From Candidatus Yaniella excrementigallinarum (GTDB lineage: Bacteria > Actinomycetota > Actinomycetes > Actinomycetales > Micrococcaceae): a DNA stretch of 61,767 nt. A program made the translations under genes and the position numbers. Numbering within the stretch: position 1 is the first letter of the stretch; every line of letters starts with the position of its first letter. Positions 16,842-24,443 of this stretch are shown piece after piece. The notes beneath the pieces are model-generated. The model saw nothing but the letters and a program-made list of their open reading frames with translations. It did not search any database and was not told where the DNA came from. The stretch is from NCBI GenBank assembly GCA_019113675.1, contig DXHA01000025.1, positions 1 to 61,767 on the forward strand, written 5' to 3'.

Positions 16842-18356
16842 CTACTTCTCTGGCTGAGCTGCAACCTGTGCATTGCCTCGATGTGCAGGCCGCGAATCGC
16901 GAACGAAGAATGCTGCGACGACACCAACCGCAGCAACGATAGCGGCGACCAGGAAAGCTACATTAACGCCATGAACCAGGCCCTCCGCACCGTATTTCGC
17001 TGGATCTTGTGCAGTTGCAGTCATCACTGTCACTAGCACGGCAGTGCCCACGGAGGCCGCAACCTGACGCATTGTGTTGTTTAGCGCAGTACCGTGCGGG
17101 ATCATCCGCTGTGGCAACTGGTTCAAGGCAGCAGTGGTTACCGGCATAATGACCATGGCGGTACCAAACATACGCACAGCATTAACAACTGCCAGGTAGG
17201 TAAATGTGGTATCCGGTGTCAGTAGTGTGAACATGAACGTGGTCACAGTTAAAAGCGTGAAACCGACAATTGCCAACCATCGAGCACCAAAACGGTCAAA
17301 AATTCGCCCAGTAACCGGCGACATAATTCCCATAATAACGGCGCCAGGCAAGAGCATGAGACCAGAATCAGTGGCTGTAAACCCAGCCATGTTTTGCATA
17401 AATAGTGGCAGGATAATCATCCCGCCAATCATGGCGACAAATACTGCCATGCCCAACAGTGTGTTCAAAGTGAACATTGGATATTTCAAGACCCGCAGCT
17501 CCAACATGGGTTCTTCCAAAATGAGTTGTCGCCAGATGAATAGCCCCAGACTCACCACACCAATGGACAGTGGAATTAGTACTCCATAGCTTACCCAACC
17601 GGTATTACCAGCACTACCAAAGCCGAACAGCAAACCACCAAATGCAAATGATGACAATATAATTGACAGAACGTCCAATCGCGGATTCGTCCGCTCGGTC
17701 ACGTTTGTGAGAATAAAATAGGCGATGATCAGGTCAATAACGGCAATGGGCAGCATCATGATAAACAGGGCCTGCCATGGGAAGTGCTCGACAATCCAGC
17801 CCGAGAGGCTTGGACCAATGGCAGGAGCAAAAGAGATTACAAGCCCGAACGTCCCCATGGCTTGGCCACGCTTATCCATGGGGAAGATAGCAAACAAGAT
17901 AGTTTGCATGAGCGGAATAATAATGCCACCGCCGGCTGCTTGAATAAAGCGACCCGCCAACAGCAATGGGTAGACCGGCGACAGAATTGCCAGCAAGGTC
18001 CCCAGGCTGAAGAGGCCCATTGCCGCAAAGAACAAGCTACGCGTCGTGAATTTTCGTATCAGAAATGCCGTAATCGGAATCATAATCCCGTTGACGAGCA
18101 TGAAAATCGTCGTAACCCACTGCGCTGAATTAGCGGTAATGTCGAAATCTTTCATCAACGCAGGAAGCGCAGTGTTCATCAGGGTCTGGTTCAGTATGAT
18201 GACAAAAGCACCTGATACCAAGACTGCCAAGACGACATTACGGTTCACCGGCTTCTTGCGCGACGAATCGACCTGCTCTTCGTTGGTTCGGTCATTTTGC
18301 GCTGCATTTTGCCGACCTTGTACGGCCGGCGTCGATCCGGTGGTTTCGCTAGCCAA
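16842..18356 (-). CDS. MFS drug transporter, DHA2 family (EmrB/QacA type, 14 TM)
   Basis: Proton-driven multidrug exporter candidate of 504 residues with about 14 hydrophobic segments after a polar N-terminal tail of about 35 residues. DHA2 hallmarks are visible: LNQTLMNTALPALMKDF in TM1 (motif D1), the GRFIQAAGGGIIIPL stretch (motif B region), and FGLVISFAPAIGPSLSGWIVE (motif C). Translation starts at TTG, preceded by AAGGAGA about 10 nt upstream. It lies 52 bp downstream of a tetR gene on the same strand, a standard regulator-exporter arrangement; the exported compound cannot be told. Confidence 0.9.
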   Translation of the reverse strand: MASETTGSTPAVQGRQNAAQNDRTNEEQVDSSRKKPVNRNVVLAVLVSGAFVIILNQTLMNTALPALMKDFDITANSAQWVTTIFMLVNGIMIPITAFLIRKFTTRSLFFAAMGLFSLGTLLAILSPVYPLLLAGRFIQAAGGGIIIPLMQTILFAIFPMDKRGQAMGTFGLVISFAPAIGPSLSGWIVEHFPWQALFIMMLPIAVIDLIIAYFILTNVTERTNPRLDVLSIILSSFAFGGLLFGFGSAGNTGWVSYGVLIPLSIGVVSLGLFIWRQLILEEPMLELRVLKYPMFTLNTLLGMAVFVAMIGGMIILPLFMQNMAGFTATDSGLMLLPGAVIMGIMSPVTGRIFDRFGARWLAIVGFTLLTVTTFMFTLLTPDTTFTYLAVVNAVRMFGTAMVIMPVTTAALNQLPQRMIPHGTALNNTMRQVAASVGTAVLVTVMTATAQDPAKYGAEGLVHGVNVAFLVAAIVAAVGVVAAFFVRDSRPAHRGNAQVAAQPEK

Positions 18357-18408
18357 TATGGTCAGTTCTCCTTAGGCTCATAAAAATTCTCATCGTTGGC
18401 TTCCTCCC

Positions 18409-19044
18409 TCAGCTGGCCGGTAAAACGTGAGCGTTATACGCGTCCAGGCGTTGACACTGTTGAAAAGCAGTGTCAATAAGCTCATATAATGGTTGCTCTT
18501 CGTTGGCAACCCAACGTCGGATAGCAACCCGTATCATGCTGACAGCCATCGCTGCCAAAAGCTCTGGGAAAATATCTTCGTCGACCTCGACACCCATCCG
18601 TGTTGCCAATGCATCGGCAAACATGTGTTCCAGTTGGGCGATTTTTCCAAGCTGATGTTTCATCAGCGACGGGTCGTGCTGGGCAAGCCGCTGTCGTGCT
18701 AATGTCCGTTCACGGTTCGGTTGAATCGAGCCGAGGTATGGACTGTCCATGACGGCATTATGTAAGGCCCGCATGGGGGCTTCCTCAGCGGGGCGCTCTA
18801 ACAATAGTGCGCATATTTGGCTTGCAGCTTCAGTGGCGTCGGCAACCAGAGCATCTTCTTTACTGGAGAAGTAATTGAAAAACGTTCTCGGTGAGATGCC
18901 CGCTGCGTGAGCGATAGATTCAACGGTTAAACGCTCTACTCCCCGTTGGGTACCGAGCTCCAGAGCGGCATTCCGTATAGCGCGTCGTGTTTCGAGTTTT
19001 TTCTGCTCTCGACGCCCCAAAGTTGAGTCTTCTGTAAATGCCAT
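18409..19044 (-). CDS. TetR family transcriptional regulator
   Basis: Repressor of 211 residues. The N-terminal TetR helix-turn-helix is clear (IRNAALELGTQRGVERLTVE, then IAHAAGISPRTFFNYFSSKE, about 22-66). The C-terminal domain, which would bind ligand, ends in a conserved MftR-like pattern (FADALATRMG...ELLAAMAVSMIRVAIRRW). It is upstream of and co-directional with the MFS exporter and probably represses both. A palindrome at 19066-19084 overlaps its likely promoter. There is no Shine-Dalgarno before the ATG; TAGGCT ends 8 nt before it, so the mRNA may be leaderless. Confidence 0.9.
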   Translation of the reverse strand: MAFTEDSTLGRREQKKLETRRAIRNAALELGTQRGVERLTVESIAHAAGISPRTFFNYFSSKEDALVADATEAASQICALLLERPAEEAPMRALHNAVMDSPYLGSIQPNRERTLARQRLAQHDPSLMKHQLGKIAQLEHMFADALATRMGVEVDEDIFPELLAAMAVSMIRVAIRRWVANEEQPLYELIDTAFQQCQRLDAYNAHVLPAS

Positions 19045-19052
19045 AGGAGGAA

Positions 19053-19084
19053 AGCCTAAACTAAAACTTGCAGACTGTGCAAGT
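19053..19084 (-). promoter_or_regulatory. tetR promoter with TetR-type operator palindrome
   Basis: ACTTGCA-GACTG-TGCAAGT (19066-19084) is a perfect 7+7 palindrome. On the minus strand it overlaps a -35-like TTGCAC (19077-19082) and the spacer of a promoter whose -10 is TAGGCT (19053-19058, 18-bp spacer). A TetR dimer bound here would block RNA polymerase, giving autoregulation. The palindrome is seen; the operator role is inferred. Confidence 0.6.
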
Positions 19085-19139
19085 ATTTGTATGGCCTCAG
19101 CGAAGCGCTATATCTCACCAATGAAATAAGACACATTAT

Positions 19140-19868
19140 TTACTTTGGCTGAGCCTTCGATCCGATCCCGGGACGCGCCGCATTCCATCGACGATAAGCC
19201 CAAATAGTTAAAACCAAGACGATAATCCAGCCAACCACGACCACCACACCGTGCAGTACATCAGGCGTCGAAATAAAACTACCGATAGCTACCAACGACA
19301 CTTGGCCAGGCACCACCGATATTAAGCTGGCAAGCATAAACTCACGTTGCCCTACCCCAAAAGCGCCGCTGCCGTAGTTAACCGGCCAGTACGGAAAACC
19401 CGGCAACAAACGCAGCATCACAACGGCTTGAAAGCCGGCCTGACTTAGGTGCTGCTGAACGTTGCGATTGTGGGACCCGAGCAATTTTATTGTTACCTCA
19501 CGTCCTAAGCCGCGAGCCAGCCAGTATGCACCCCAGCAGCCGATGAGCACACCTATAACAGATAGTATGGTTCCCTCAACTAAGCCAAATAATAACCCAC
19601 CTGTCACGGCCATGACCGTCACTGGTATCGGCGTCATGGCAACAACCGCGTAAATTCCAATAAACACTAACCAGGCCGCCCAACCCCATGCTTCAATCAG
19701 ATCGCGCAGCCGGCTAGCAGACGGTAACTGTACGTTGAATACTGACCACAGCAAAAGTAGCAGCACAATCACCAGCGCAGTATTGCGCAGCAGTGCCTCC
19801 CAGTCGAATCGCTGAGGCTGGGCATGGTGAGCTACTGATTCAGCAGAGTCATCGTGTACTGGGGACAT
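19140..19868 (-). CDS. VTT-domain (TVP38/TMEM64, DedA-like) membrane protein
   Basis: A 242-residue integral membrane protein from the ATG at 19868, which has GGAGAG upstream; the frame is open to 19997 but that extension has no support. After a polar N-terminus (about 1-25) come a TM helix, then the VTT domain with AMTPIPVTVMAVTGGLLFG, the re-entrant GCWGAYWLARGLGRE, and RLLPGFPYWPVNYGSGAFGV. Relatives act in phospholipid scrambling or membrane homeostasis; the specific role is unknown. It sits alone between the TetR gene and an unknown gene on the same strand. Confidence 0.85.
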   Translation of the reverse strand: MSPVHDDSAESVAHHAQPQRFDWEALLRNTALVIVLLLLLWSVFNVQLPSASRLRDLIEAWGWAAWLVFIGIYAVVAMTPIPVTVMAVTGGLLFGLVEGTILSVIGVLIGCWGAYWLARGLGREVTIKLLGSHNRNVQQHLSQAGFQAVVMLRLLPGFPYWPVNYGSGAFGVGQREFMLASLISVVPGQVSLVAIGSFISTPDVLHGVVVVVGWIIVLVLTIWAYRRWNAARPGIGSKAQPK

Positions 19869-19923
19869 GGCATTCACTCTCCAGGCCTGTAAAGCCCCGG
19901 ACGCACCGTATAACGAGACTTTT

Positions 19924-20376
19924 TCAAATCGTGAGCAGTTGCTGGGCGGCACCAACTGATTCCAGTACTTTTTCTGCTCGCATACCGACCGAAGCAATAT
20001 CGGCCTGCCGACGTTTAAACATCGCCGCAGCCTGTGCAGTGGCGGCTAAATCGTTAGCAGCCCGTGATAGCATCCGGTGGATATCGTTAGCACCGGCGGG
20101 GACATCTAGATCATGTTCTCCGAATCGTTGGCGAGCAGTGGCGCAAACTTGACGCACCACTGCCAAATTATCGGTGAGAATATTGCCAGCATGGACCAGC
20201 CCATTATGTTCTTCCCGTGTAATAGTGCCGTTATGTTCTTGGCCGACGATCTGCCAGTAACGGTCTAAAGAACGGGCAAAACGATCGTGAGCTTGACGCC
20301 ACAGCAAGTTGCCAAGCTCCTGGTCAAGCTTCTTTGCTTCACGACGGCGGGCGAACGGTCCAGGTTTCATCATCAC
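19924..20376 (-). CDS. Conserved hypothetical protein, helical, unknown function
   Basis: A 150-residue soluble protein that I cannot assign to a named family. It is mostly helical and rich in Ala, Arg and Gln, with no membrane segment and no Cys ligand pattern. The start is one of three adjacent codons, GTG-ATG-ATG (20376-20368), with GAGA upstream favouring the first. The core reads as a helical bundle (RFARSLDRYWQIVGQEHNG and later SRAANDLAATAQAAAMFK). It lies 9 bp after the quinone oxidoreductase gene, so the two may share an mRNA. Confidence 0.6.
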   Translation of the reverse strand: MMMKPGPFARRREAKKLDQELGNLLWRQAHDRFARSLDRYWQIVGQEHNGTITREEHNGLVHAGNILTDNLAVVRQVCATARQRFGEHDLDVPAGANDIHRMLSRAANDLAATAQAAAMFKRRQADIASVGMRAEKVLESVGAAQQLLTI

Positions 20377-20384
20377 TTAGTGTC

Positions 20385-21401
20385 TCACATTGTCAGCACT
20401 ATTTTCCCCACCCGATCGGATTCTGCAAAACGTTGGTAGGCGACGTTGGTGTTTTCAAGTTTGAACGTTTGGGCTATCAACGGGTCAATTTCGTCATTGG
20501 CAACTAACGGCCAGATGTGTTCGACCACTCCTGCAAGGATCTCACCTTTTTCCTGTGCAGTGCGCGGCCGCAGAAGATTGCCGGTTATGACTGCTTGTTT
20601 TGCCATAACACGAAGAAAATTAATAGGGCCTTTAATCCCGCCGGCTGTTCCGATAATGACCCACCGTCCACGATTCGCTATGGCGCGCAAATTGTCTTCC
20701 GAATATCGGCCGGCAACCACGTCGAGAATAATATCGGCTCCATGACCGTCTGTAATTTCATGGACTCGGTCTACAAAGTCTTCAGTTTTGTAGTTGATAC
20801 CCTCGGCACCAAGGAACCGTGCATACTCAACTTTAGCGTCTGTACCGGCGGTCGCTATTGGGCGTCCTCCCATGGCTTTTACCATCTGGATCGCCATCGT
20901 TCCGACACCGCCTGAGCCCCCGTGGATGAGCACCCAGTCATCTTTGGTAAATTTGGCGGTCATAAATATATTAAGCCAAACGGTTGCTGCAGTTTCGACA
21001 ATACCTGCCGCCTCCACAAGGTCTACTTGCTCCGGTACTGGAGCTACTTGTCGTGCATCAACTACCACATATTCTGCATATCCACCACCGGCTAATAGTG
21101 CGCAAGCTCTATCCCCTTCCGTCCAAGTAGTTACGCCCTCGCCAACAGACGCGATAGTTCCGGCCACCTCCAGACCGGGTATGTCAGTTGCACCTTCTGG
21201 CACGTTATAACCACCGATCCTTTGAAGTAGGTCGGCGTTGTTGATACCCGCTGCTGTTACACGAATCAAGACTTCTCCGGCACCAGGCTTGGGAACAGAT
21301 TGGGTAACGATACGTATATCTGCCGGGGATTCTTTGGAAGCCTGGGCAGTACCGGCCTGCGGAATAAAGCGGACGGCTTGCATTTGTGACGGTAGTGACA
21401 T
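20385..21401 (-). CDS. NAD(P)H:quinone oxidoreductase, zinc-type alcohol dehydrogenase superfamily
   Basis: MDR-superfamily reductase, 338 residues from the ATG at 21401, preceded by GAGGAT. The GroES-like N-terminal domain (about 1-130) has VTAAGINNADLLQRIGGY and GLEVAGTI but lacks the zinc-binding Cys/His set of alcohol dehydrogenases. The Rossmann domain has IHGGSGGVGTMAIQMVKA (about 150-167) and binds NADPH. Best match is the QOR/PIG3-like quinone reductase group (ends RVGKIVLTM). Probably detoxifies quinones or reactive enones. It is divergent from the tRNA-Ser downstream. Confidence 0.9.
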   Translation of the reverse strand: MSLPSQMQAVRFIPQAGTAQASKESPADIRIVTQSVPKPGAGEVLIRVTAAGINNADLLQRIGGYNVPEGATDIPGLEVAGTIASVGEGVTTWTEGDRACALLAGGGYAEYVVVDARQVAPVPEQVDLVEAAGIVETAATVWLNIFMTAKFTKDDWVLIHGGSGGVGTMAIQMVKAMGGRPIATAGTDAKVEYARFLGAEGINYKTEDFVDRVHEITDGHGADIILDVVAGRYSEDNLRAIANRGRWVIIGTAGGIKGPINFLRVMAKQAVITGNLLRPRTAQEKGEILAGVVEHIWPLVANDEIDPLIAQTFKLENTNVAYQRFAESDRVGKIVLTM

Positions 21402-21511
21402 GCTCTTATCCTCGTTACTGACTTGCAGGCCCGTCAAGTGTATGGCGTCTTTCGGCACCGCGACATCGATTATGCACCGTGGCTTTGAACAGGTACACTA
21501 TATCCTCGTCT

Positions 21512-21599
21512 GGATGGTTGTCCGAGCGGCCGAAGGAGCTGGTCTTGAAAACCAGAGGGCGGCAACCCCGTCCCGGGGGTTCAAATCCCCCACCATCCG
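21512..21599 (+). tRNA. tRNA-Ser (TGA)
   Basis: An 88-nt class II tRNA with a long variable arm. Acceptor GGATGGT (21512-21518) pairs with ACCATCC (21592-21598), and the discriminator is G. The anticodon loop CTTGAAA gives TGA (reads UCA and other UCN codons). The variable arm is AGGGCGGCAACCCCGTCCC and the T-loop TTCAAAT. No CCA is encoded. Confidence 0.96.
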
Positions 21600-21605
21600 C
21601 GTTTT

Positions 21606-21647
21606 ACTCGGGATTGGAACTATTTCCAATCCCGAGTTTTTCTTTTT
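21606..21647 (+). terminator. Strong intrinsic terminator of tRNA-Ser(TGA)
   Basis: A perfect 14-bp stem, ACTCGGGATTGGAA (21606-21619) with TTCCAATCCCGAGT (21624-21637), a 4-nt loop, then TTTTCTTTTT. It starts 7 bp after the tRNA. Confidence 0.95.
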
Positions 21648-21703
21648 CACAGGTATCGCTAAAGCCAACCGAAAGCGAATCATCCCCTATGACCAGTCAC
21701 TCT

Positions 21704-21746
21704 AAATAAGGGCATGATCTGAGTCGGATCATGCCCTTATTTATTT
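21704..21746. terminator. Second, perfect 16-bp hairpin terminator without an adjacent upstream gene
   Basis: AAATAAGGGCATGATC (21704-21719) pairs perfectly with GATCATGCCCTTATTT (21727-21742), 7-nt loop, A/T runs on both sides. It stands 57 bp after the tRNA terminator with no gene between. It could back up the first terminator or insulate the SLC13 operon. The remaining stretch to 21886 holds the SLC13 promoter region, where I see no clear -35/-10 pair. Confidence 0.75.
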
Positions 21747-21886
21747 AAAGTTTGGCCACGCCTAGCTCACCTATTGCTGTGCCCTTATTCATAACATAAG
21801 CTGATTTATGCAAGTTTAAATGCTTCATATTCTGCGCAACACCGCAGCGCAGCTTGCATGCTGGATCTCTTTACAGAGGAGCTTTC

Positions 21887-23545
21887 ATGACGAATGATCC
21901 GTCGAGTCAAGTAACCGGAGCACACCTGAAAAGATATGATCCGGGTCGCCGAGCACAGGCCGAGCAGGAGCTATCCGATGGGATGCGAGCTGAACCGGTT
22001 GAGCGGGGTGAATGGTTTCGTCGGGTCATTGGCTTAGTTGCCGGTCTCGTTGCAGGTGTATTGATATATTTCGTCATGCCTGCGGATTTAGAGGTATGGC
22101 CCAAGCTGACCGCAGCGACTGCGGTATTGATGGCTATCTGGTGGATGACCGAAGCTATTCCAATCCCGGCCACAGCATTACTACCGCTGATCATTTTCCC
22201 CTTACTTGTTCCCGCTGGAGAATCCGACGGCGGCGTCGGAGTTTCTGATGTCGGTGCCAACTACGGCAACGACATCATTTTTCTATTCATGGGTGGTTTC
22301 TTGCTGGCACTAGCCATGCAACGCTGGAACCTACATCGACGGATCGCTCTGCTGGTACTGCGCGGTATGGGCTCCAATACTAACGCTCTAACAGCAGGGT
22401 TCATGATTGCCACTGGCTTCCTATCGATGTGGGTATCCAACACAGCGACAGCGGTGATGATGCTGCCAATCGGTATATCCGTACTACTGCTTGTCAAACG
22501 GATTACCGATGGTGAAGATACCGACGGGGTAGTCGACCACGACACAGAAACTGAAGCGTCTACCGAAGACGTCGCCGAGGTAGCTCAAACCAAATTCGGA
22601 ACCGGACTAATGCTAGCCATTGCATATGCAGCCTCTATCGGGTCTTTGGGCACCATCATCGGTACCCCGCCCAATGCTTTATTAGCTGCGCATATGGCTG
22701 CTCAACACGATATGAATCTAGGGTTTGGACGATGGATGCTGGTAGGCATACCAATATCCATCGTCTTGATGGTTGGTGCCTGGTTCATCTTAACGAAAAT
22801 CATGTTCAAACCAGAAATGAAACGAATTCCTGGCGGTTCTGACCTGATCCGGAAAGAATGGAGCAAACTAGGCCCGATGTCAGTAGGCGAACTTTCGGTG
22901 CTCATTGTGTTTATTGTCGCCGCCATCTCCTGGGTAGCCGTTCCTCTTATCTCAGAATACGTATTTGGGCTCGAAGAGCCGGTAATTTCCGATGCCGGCA
23001 TCGCTATGGTCGTCGGTGTGGCGCTGTTTATTATCCCCGGCGGGGCGAACCAAGGTGTTCGCCTATTGAACTGGGACACTGCACTTAACCTACCCTGGGG
23101 CGTATTGTTACTGTTTGGCGGTGGGCTGGCCTTATCCGCACAGTTTTCTGATTCAGGCCTGTCAGAGTGGCTCGGCGAACAAGTCGAAGGGCTCGCAGGA
23201 GTTTCGGTTTGGGTTCTGGTAGCACTGGCAGCTATTGGTATTTTGGTACTGACAGAAATGACCTCGAACACGGCAACAGCAGCAACATTTTTACCAGTGG
23301 CCTCAGGAATCGCCATGGGGACTGGCGTGGAGCCACTACTATTAACCGCTCCAGTGGCATTGGCTGCTACTTGTGCGTTTATGCTGCCAGTCGCCACCCC
23401 ACCAAACGCTATTGCCTATGGATCTGGCTACGTGACCATCGGACAAATGGTCAAAGGTGGCGGACTGATTAATATCTTGGCCGTCATCTTGATTACCTTG
23501 GCATCCATGACGCTTCTCGTATGGGTTTTCGGTGTTACGTATTAG
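21887..23545 (+). CDS. SLC13/DASS family sodium-coupled anion transporter
   Basis: Membrane carrier of 552 residues; AGAGGAG precedes the ATG at 21887. A polar N-terminus (about 45 residues) is followed by about 11-12 hydrophobic segments. Both family signature motifs are present: SNTATAVMMLP in the first repeat and SNTATAATFLP in the second, plus GTPPNALLA and ATPPNAIAYGSG hairpins. DASS carriers import dicarboxylates such as succinate with sodium. Position directly upstream of an IclR gene and pobA suggests uptake of an aromatic acid or a related ring-cleavage product, but that substrate is only an inference. Confidence 0.9.
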   Translation: MTNDPSSQVTGAHLKRYDPGRRAQAEQELSDGMRAEPVERGEWFRRVIGLVAGLVAGVLIYFVMPADLEVWPKLTAATAVLMAIWWMTEAIPIPATALLPLIIFPLLVPAGESDGGVGVSDVGANYGNDIIFLFMGGFLLALAMQRWNLHRRIALLVLRGMGSNTNALTAGFMIATGFLSMWVSNTATAVMMLPIGISVLLLVKRITDGEDTDGVVDHDTETEASTEDVAEVAQTKFGTGLMLAIAYAASIGSLGTIIGTPPNALLAAHMAAQHDMNLGFGRWMLVGIPISIVLMVGAWFILTKIMFKPEMKRIPGGSDLIRKEWSKLGPMSVGELSVLIVFIVAAISWVAVPLISEYVFGLEEPVISDAGIAMVVGVALFIIPGGANQGVRLLNWDTALNLPWGVLLLFGGGLALSAQFSDSGLSEWLGEQVEGLAGVSVWVLVALAAIGILVLTEMTSNTATAATFLPVASGIAMGTGVEPLLLTAPVALAATCAFMLPVATPPNAIAYGSGYVTIGQMVKGGGLINILAVILITLASMTLLVWVFGVTY

Positions 23546-23562
23546 ACCACCGTTCCACCGGA

Positions 23563-23568
23563 TACACT
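23563..23568 (+). promoter_or_regulatory. Candidate -10 box for the leaderless iclR gene
   Basis: TACACT ends 9 nt before the ATG at 23578, and no Shine-Dalgarno is present (the upstream bases are GACAGACCT). TTAGAC lies about 15 bp upstream as a poor -35. It would allow the regulator to be expressed separately from the SLC13 gene, whose stop is only 32 bp upstream. Confidence 0.35.
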
Positions 23569-23577
23569 GACAGACCT

Positions 23578-24351
23578 ATGAAGAACTCAGCATCCGGGGG
23601 CACTGTGTTAGATCGTGTATTGCGCATCCTGGCTGCTTTCGATGTGCACCGTAGACAGCTGCCTATCGCAGAATTGTCTCGACTAACTGATATTCCACTG
23701 GCCACCACCTACCGATTAGTAACGCAATTAACAGCCGAAGACATACTGACCCGATACGCTAATGGCACCGTCGGTCTCGGCATGCGTCTTTGGGAACTTG
23801 CGGCACGCTCGTCACCTGCGCTGAGCTTGCGCACTGCAGCTATGCCGTTCCTTGACGACGTTCAGGCAATCTTTCGCCAACACACTCAACTTTCGATCCT
23901 GGACGACCAAGAGGTTCTCGTCGTTGAACGTCTGTCATCACGCAACTCTGTGGTGAACCAAGCAACAGTTGCAACTCGCATGCCAGTCCACACCGTCTCG
24001 ATGGGCCTAGTGCAATTAGCGTTCCAGCCAGCCCACATCATCAGTGAATATTTCACTGCACACCCGCGAGCCGCGAGCATGTCATATCCAGGGACCGGGG
24101 ATATCAACGCCACCTTGTCAGAAATTCGCAAAACAGGCTATTCGATGTTGGACGGGATGCTCGACGATGGCACAACCGGGGCAGCCGTACCAGTTTTTAA
24201 CACTTTAACTGGCCGAAACCGTCTGGCGATCGCTGCGATCTCGGTAGTCATCCCGCAAGATTTTGACCAACGCTCCGCTGTTATTCCTGTCCTGCTGGCC
24301 GCCTCGCGTGGTTTATCACGAAGCCTACATCCGGTGCCCGATACTCCGTAA
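23578..24351 (+). CDS. IclR family transcriptional regulator (probable PobR-type)
   Basis: Regulator of 257 residues. The N-terminal winged helix-turn-helix (about 8-70: LDRVLRILAAF, LPIAELSRLTDIPLATTYRLV) is followed by the IclR effector-binding domain (about 85-250) with LRTAAMPFLDDV, TRMPVHTVSMGLVQLAF and the final Gly/Ala-rich sheet. Being between the SLC13 carrier and pobA, it most likely controls uptake and hydroxylation of 4-hydroxybenzoate. A perfect palindrome begins at its stop codon. It is distinct from the second IclR gene, pcaR, at 32411. Confidence 0.88.
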   Translation: MKNSASGGTVLDRVLRILAAFDVHRRQLPIAELSRLTDIPLATTYRLVTQLTAEDILTRYANGTVGLGMRLWELAARSSPALSLRTAAMPFLDDVQAIFRQHTQLSILDDQEVLVVERLSSRNSVVNQATVATRMPVHTVSMGLVQLAFQPAHIISEYFTAHPRAASMSYPGTGDINATLSEIRKTGYSMLDGMLDDGTTGAAVPVFNTLTGRNRLAIAAISVVIPQDFDQRSAVIPVLLAASRGLSRSLHPVPDTP

Positions 24352-24401
24352 TTCTCATAGAATGAGAATGCAGTGGCGTGGAACCCCCTGTGTGTCACAC
24401 A
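24351..24401 (+). promoter_or_regulatory. pobA upstream region with two palindromes (candidate operators)
   Basis: ATTCTCAT-AGA-ATGAGAAT (24351-24369) is a perfect 8+8 palindrome that begins at the last base of the iclR stop codon. TGTGTG-T-CACACA (24389-24401) is a second, 6+6 palindrome. Both lie within 95 bp upstream of pobA and are plausible binding sites for the adjacent IclR regulator. The first has no U-run, so it is not a good terminator. Regulatory roles are inferred. Confidence 0.5.
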
Positions 24402-24443
24402 CTGATAGAGATACATTGCGATTTCGAGTCGACAGGAGTTTCA

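Noticed and set aside
16639-16857. Possible gene or integrase remnant after tRNA-Thr
   Set aside because: The translated frames resemble no integrase or other family, and no direct repeat of the tRNA 3' end was found nearby.
22702-23397. 231-residue minus-strand frame inside the SLC13 gene
   Set aside because: Ser/Thr/Pro-rich shadow of a membrane protein gene; no homology pattern or start signal.
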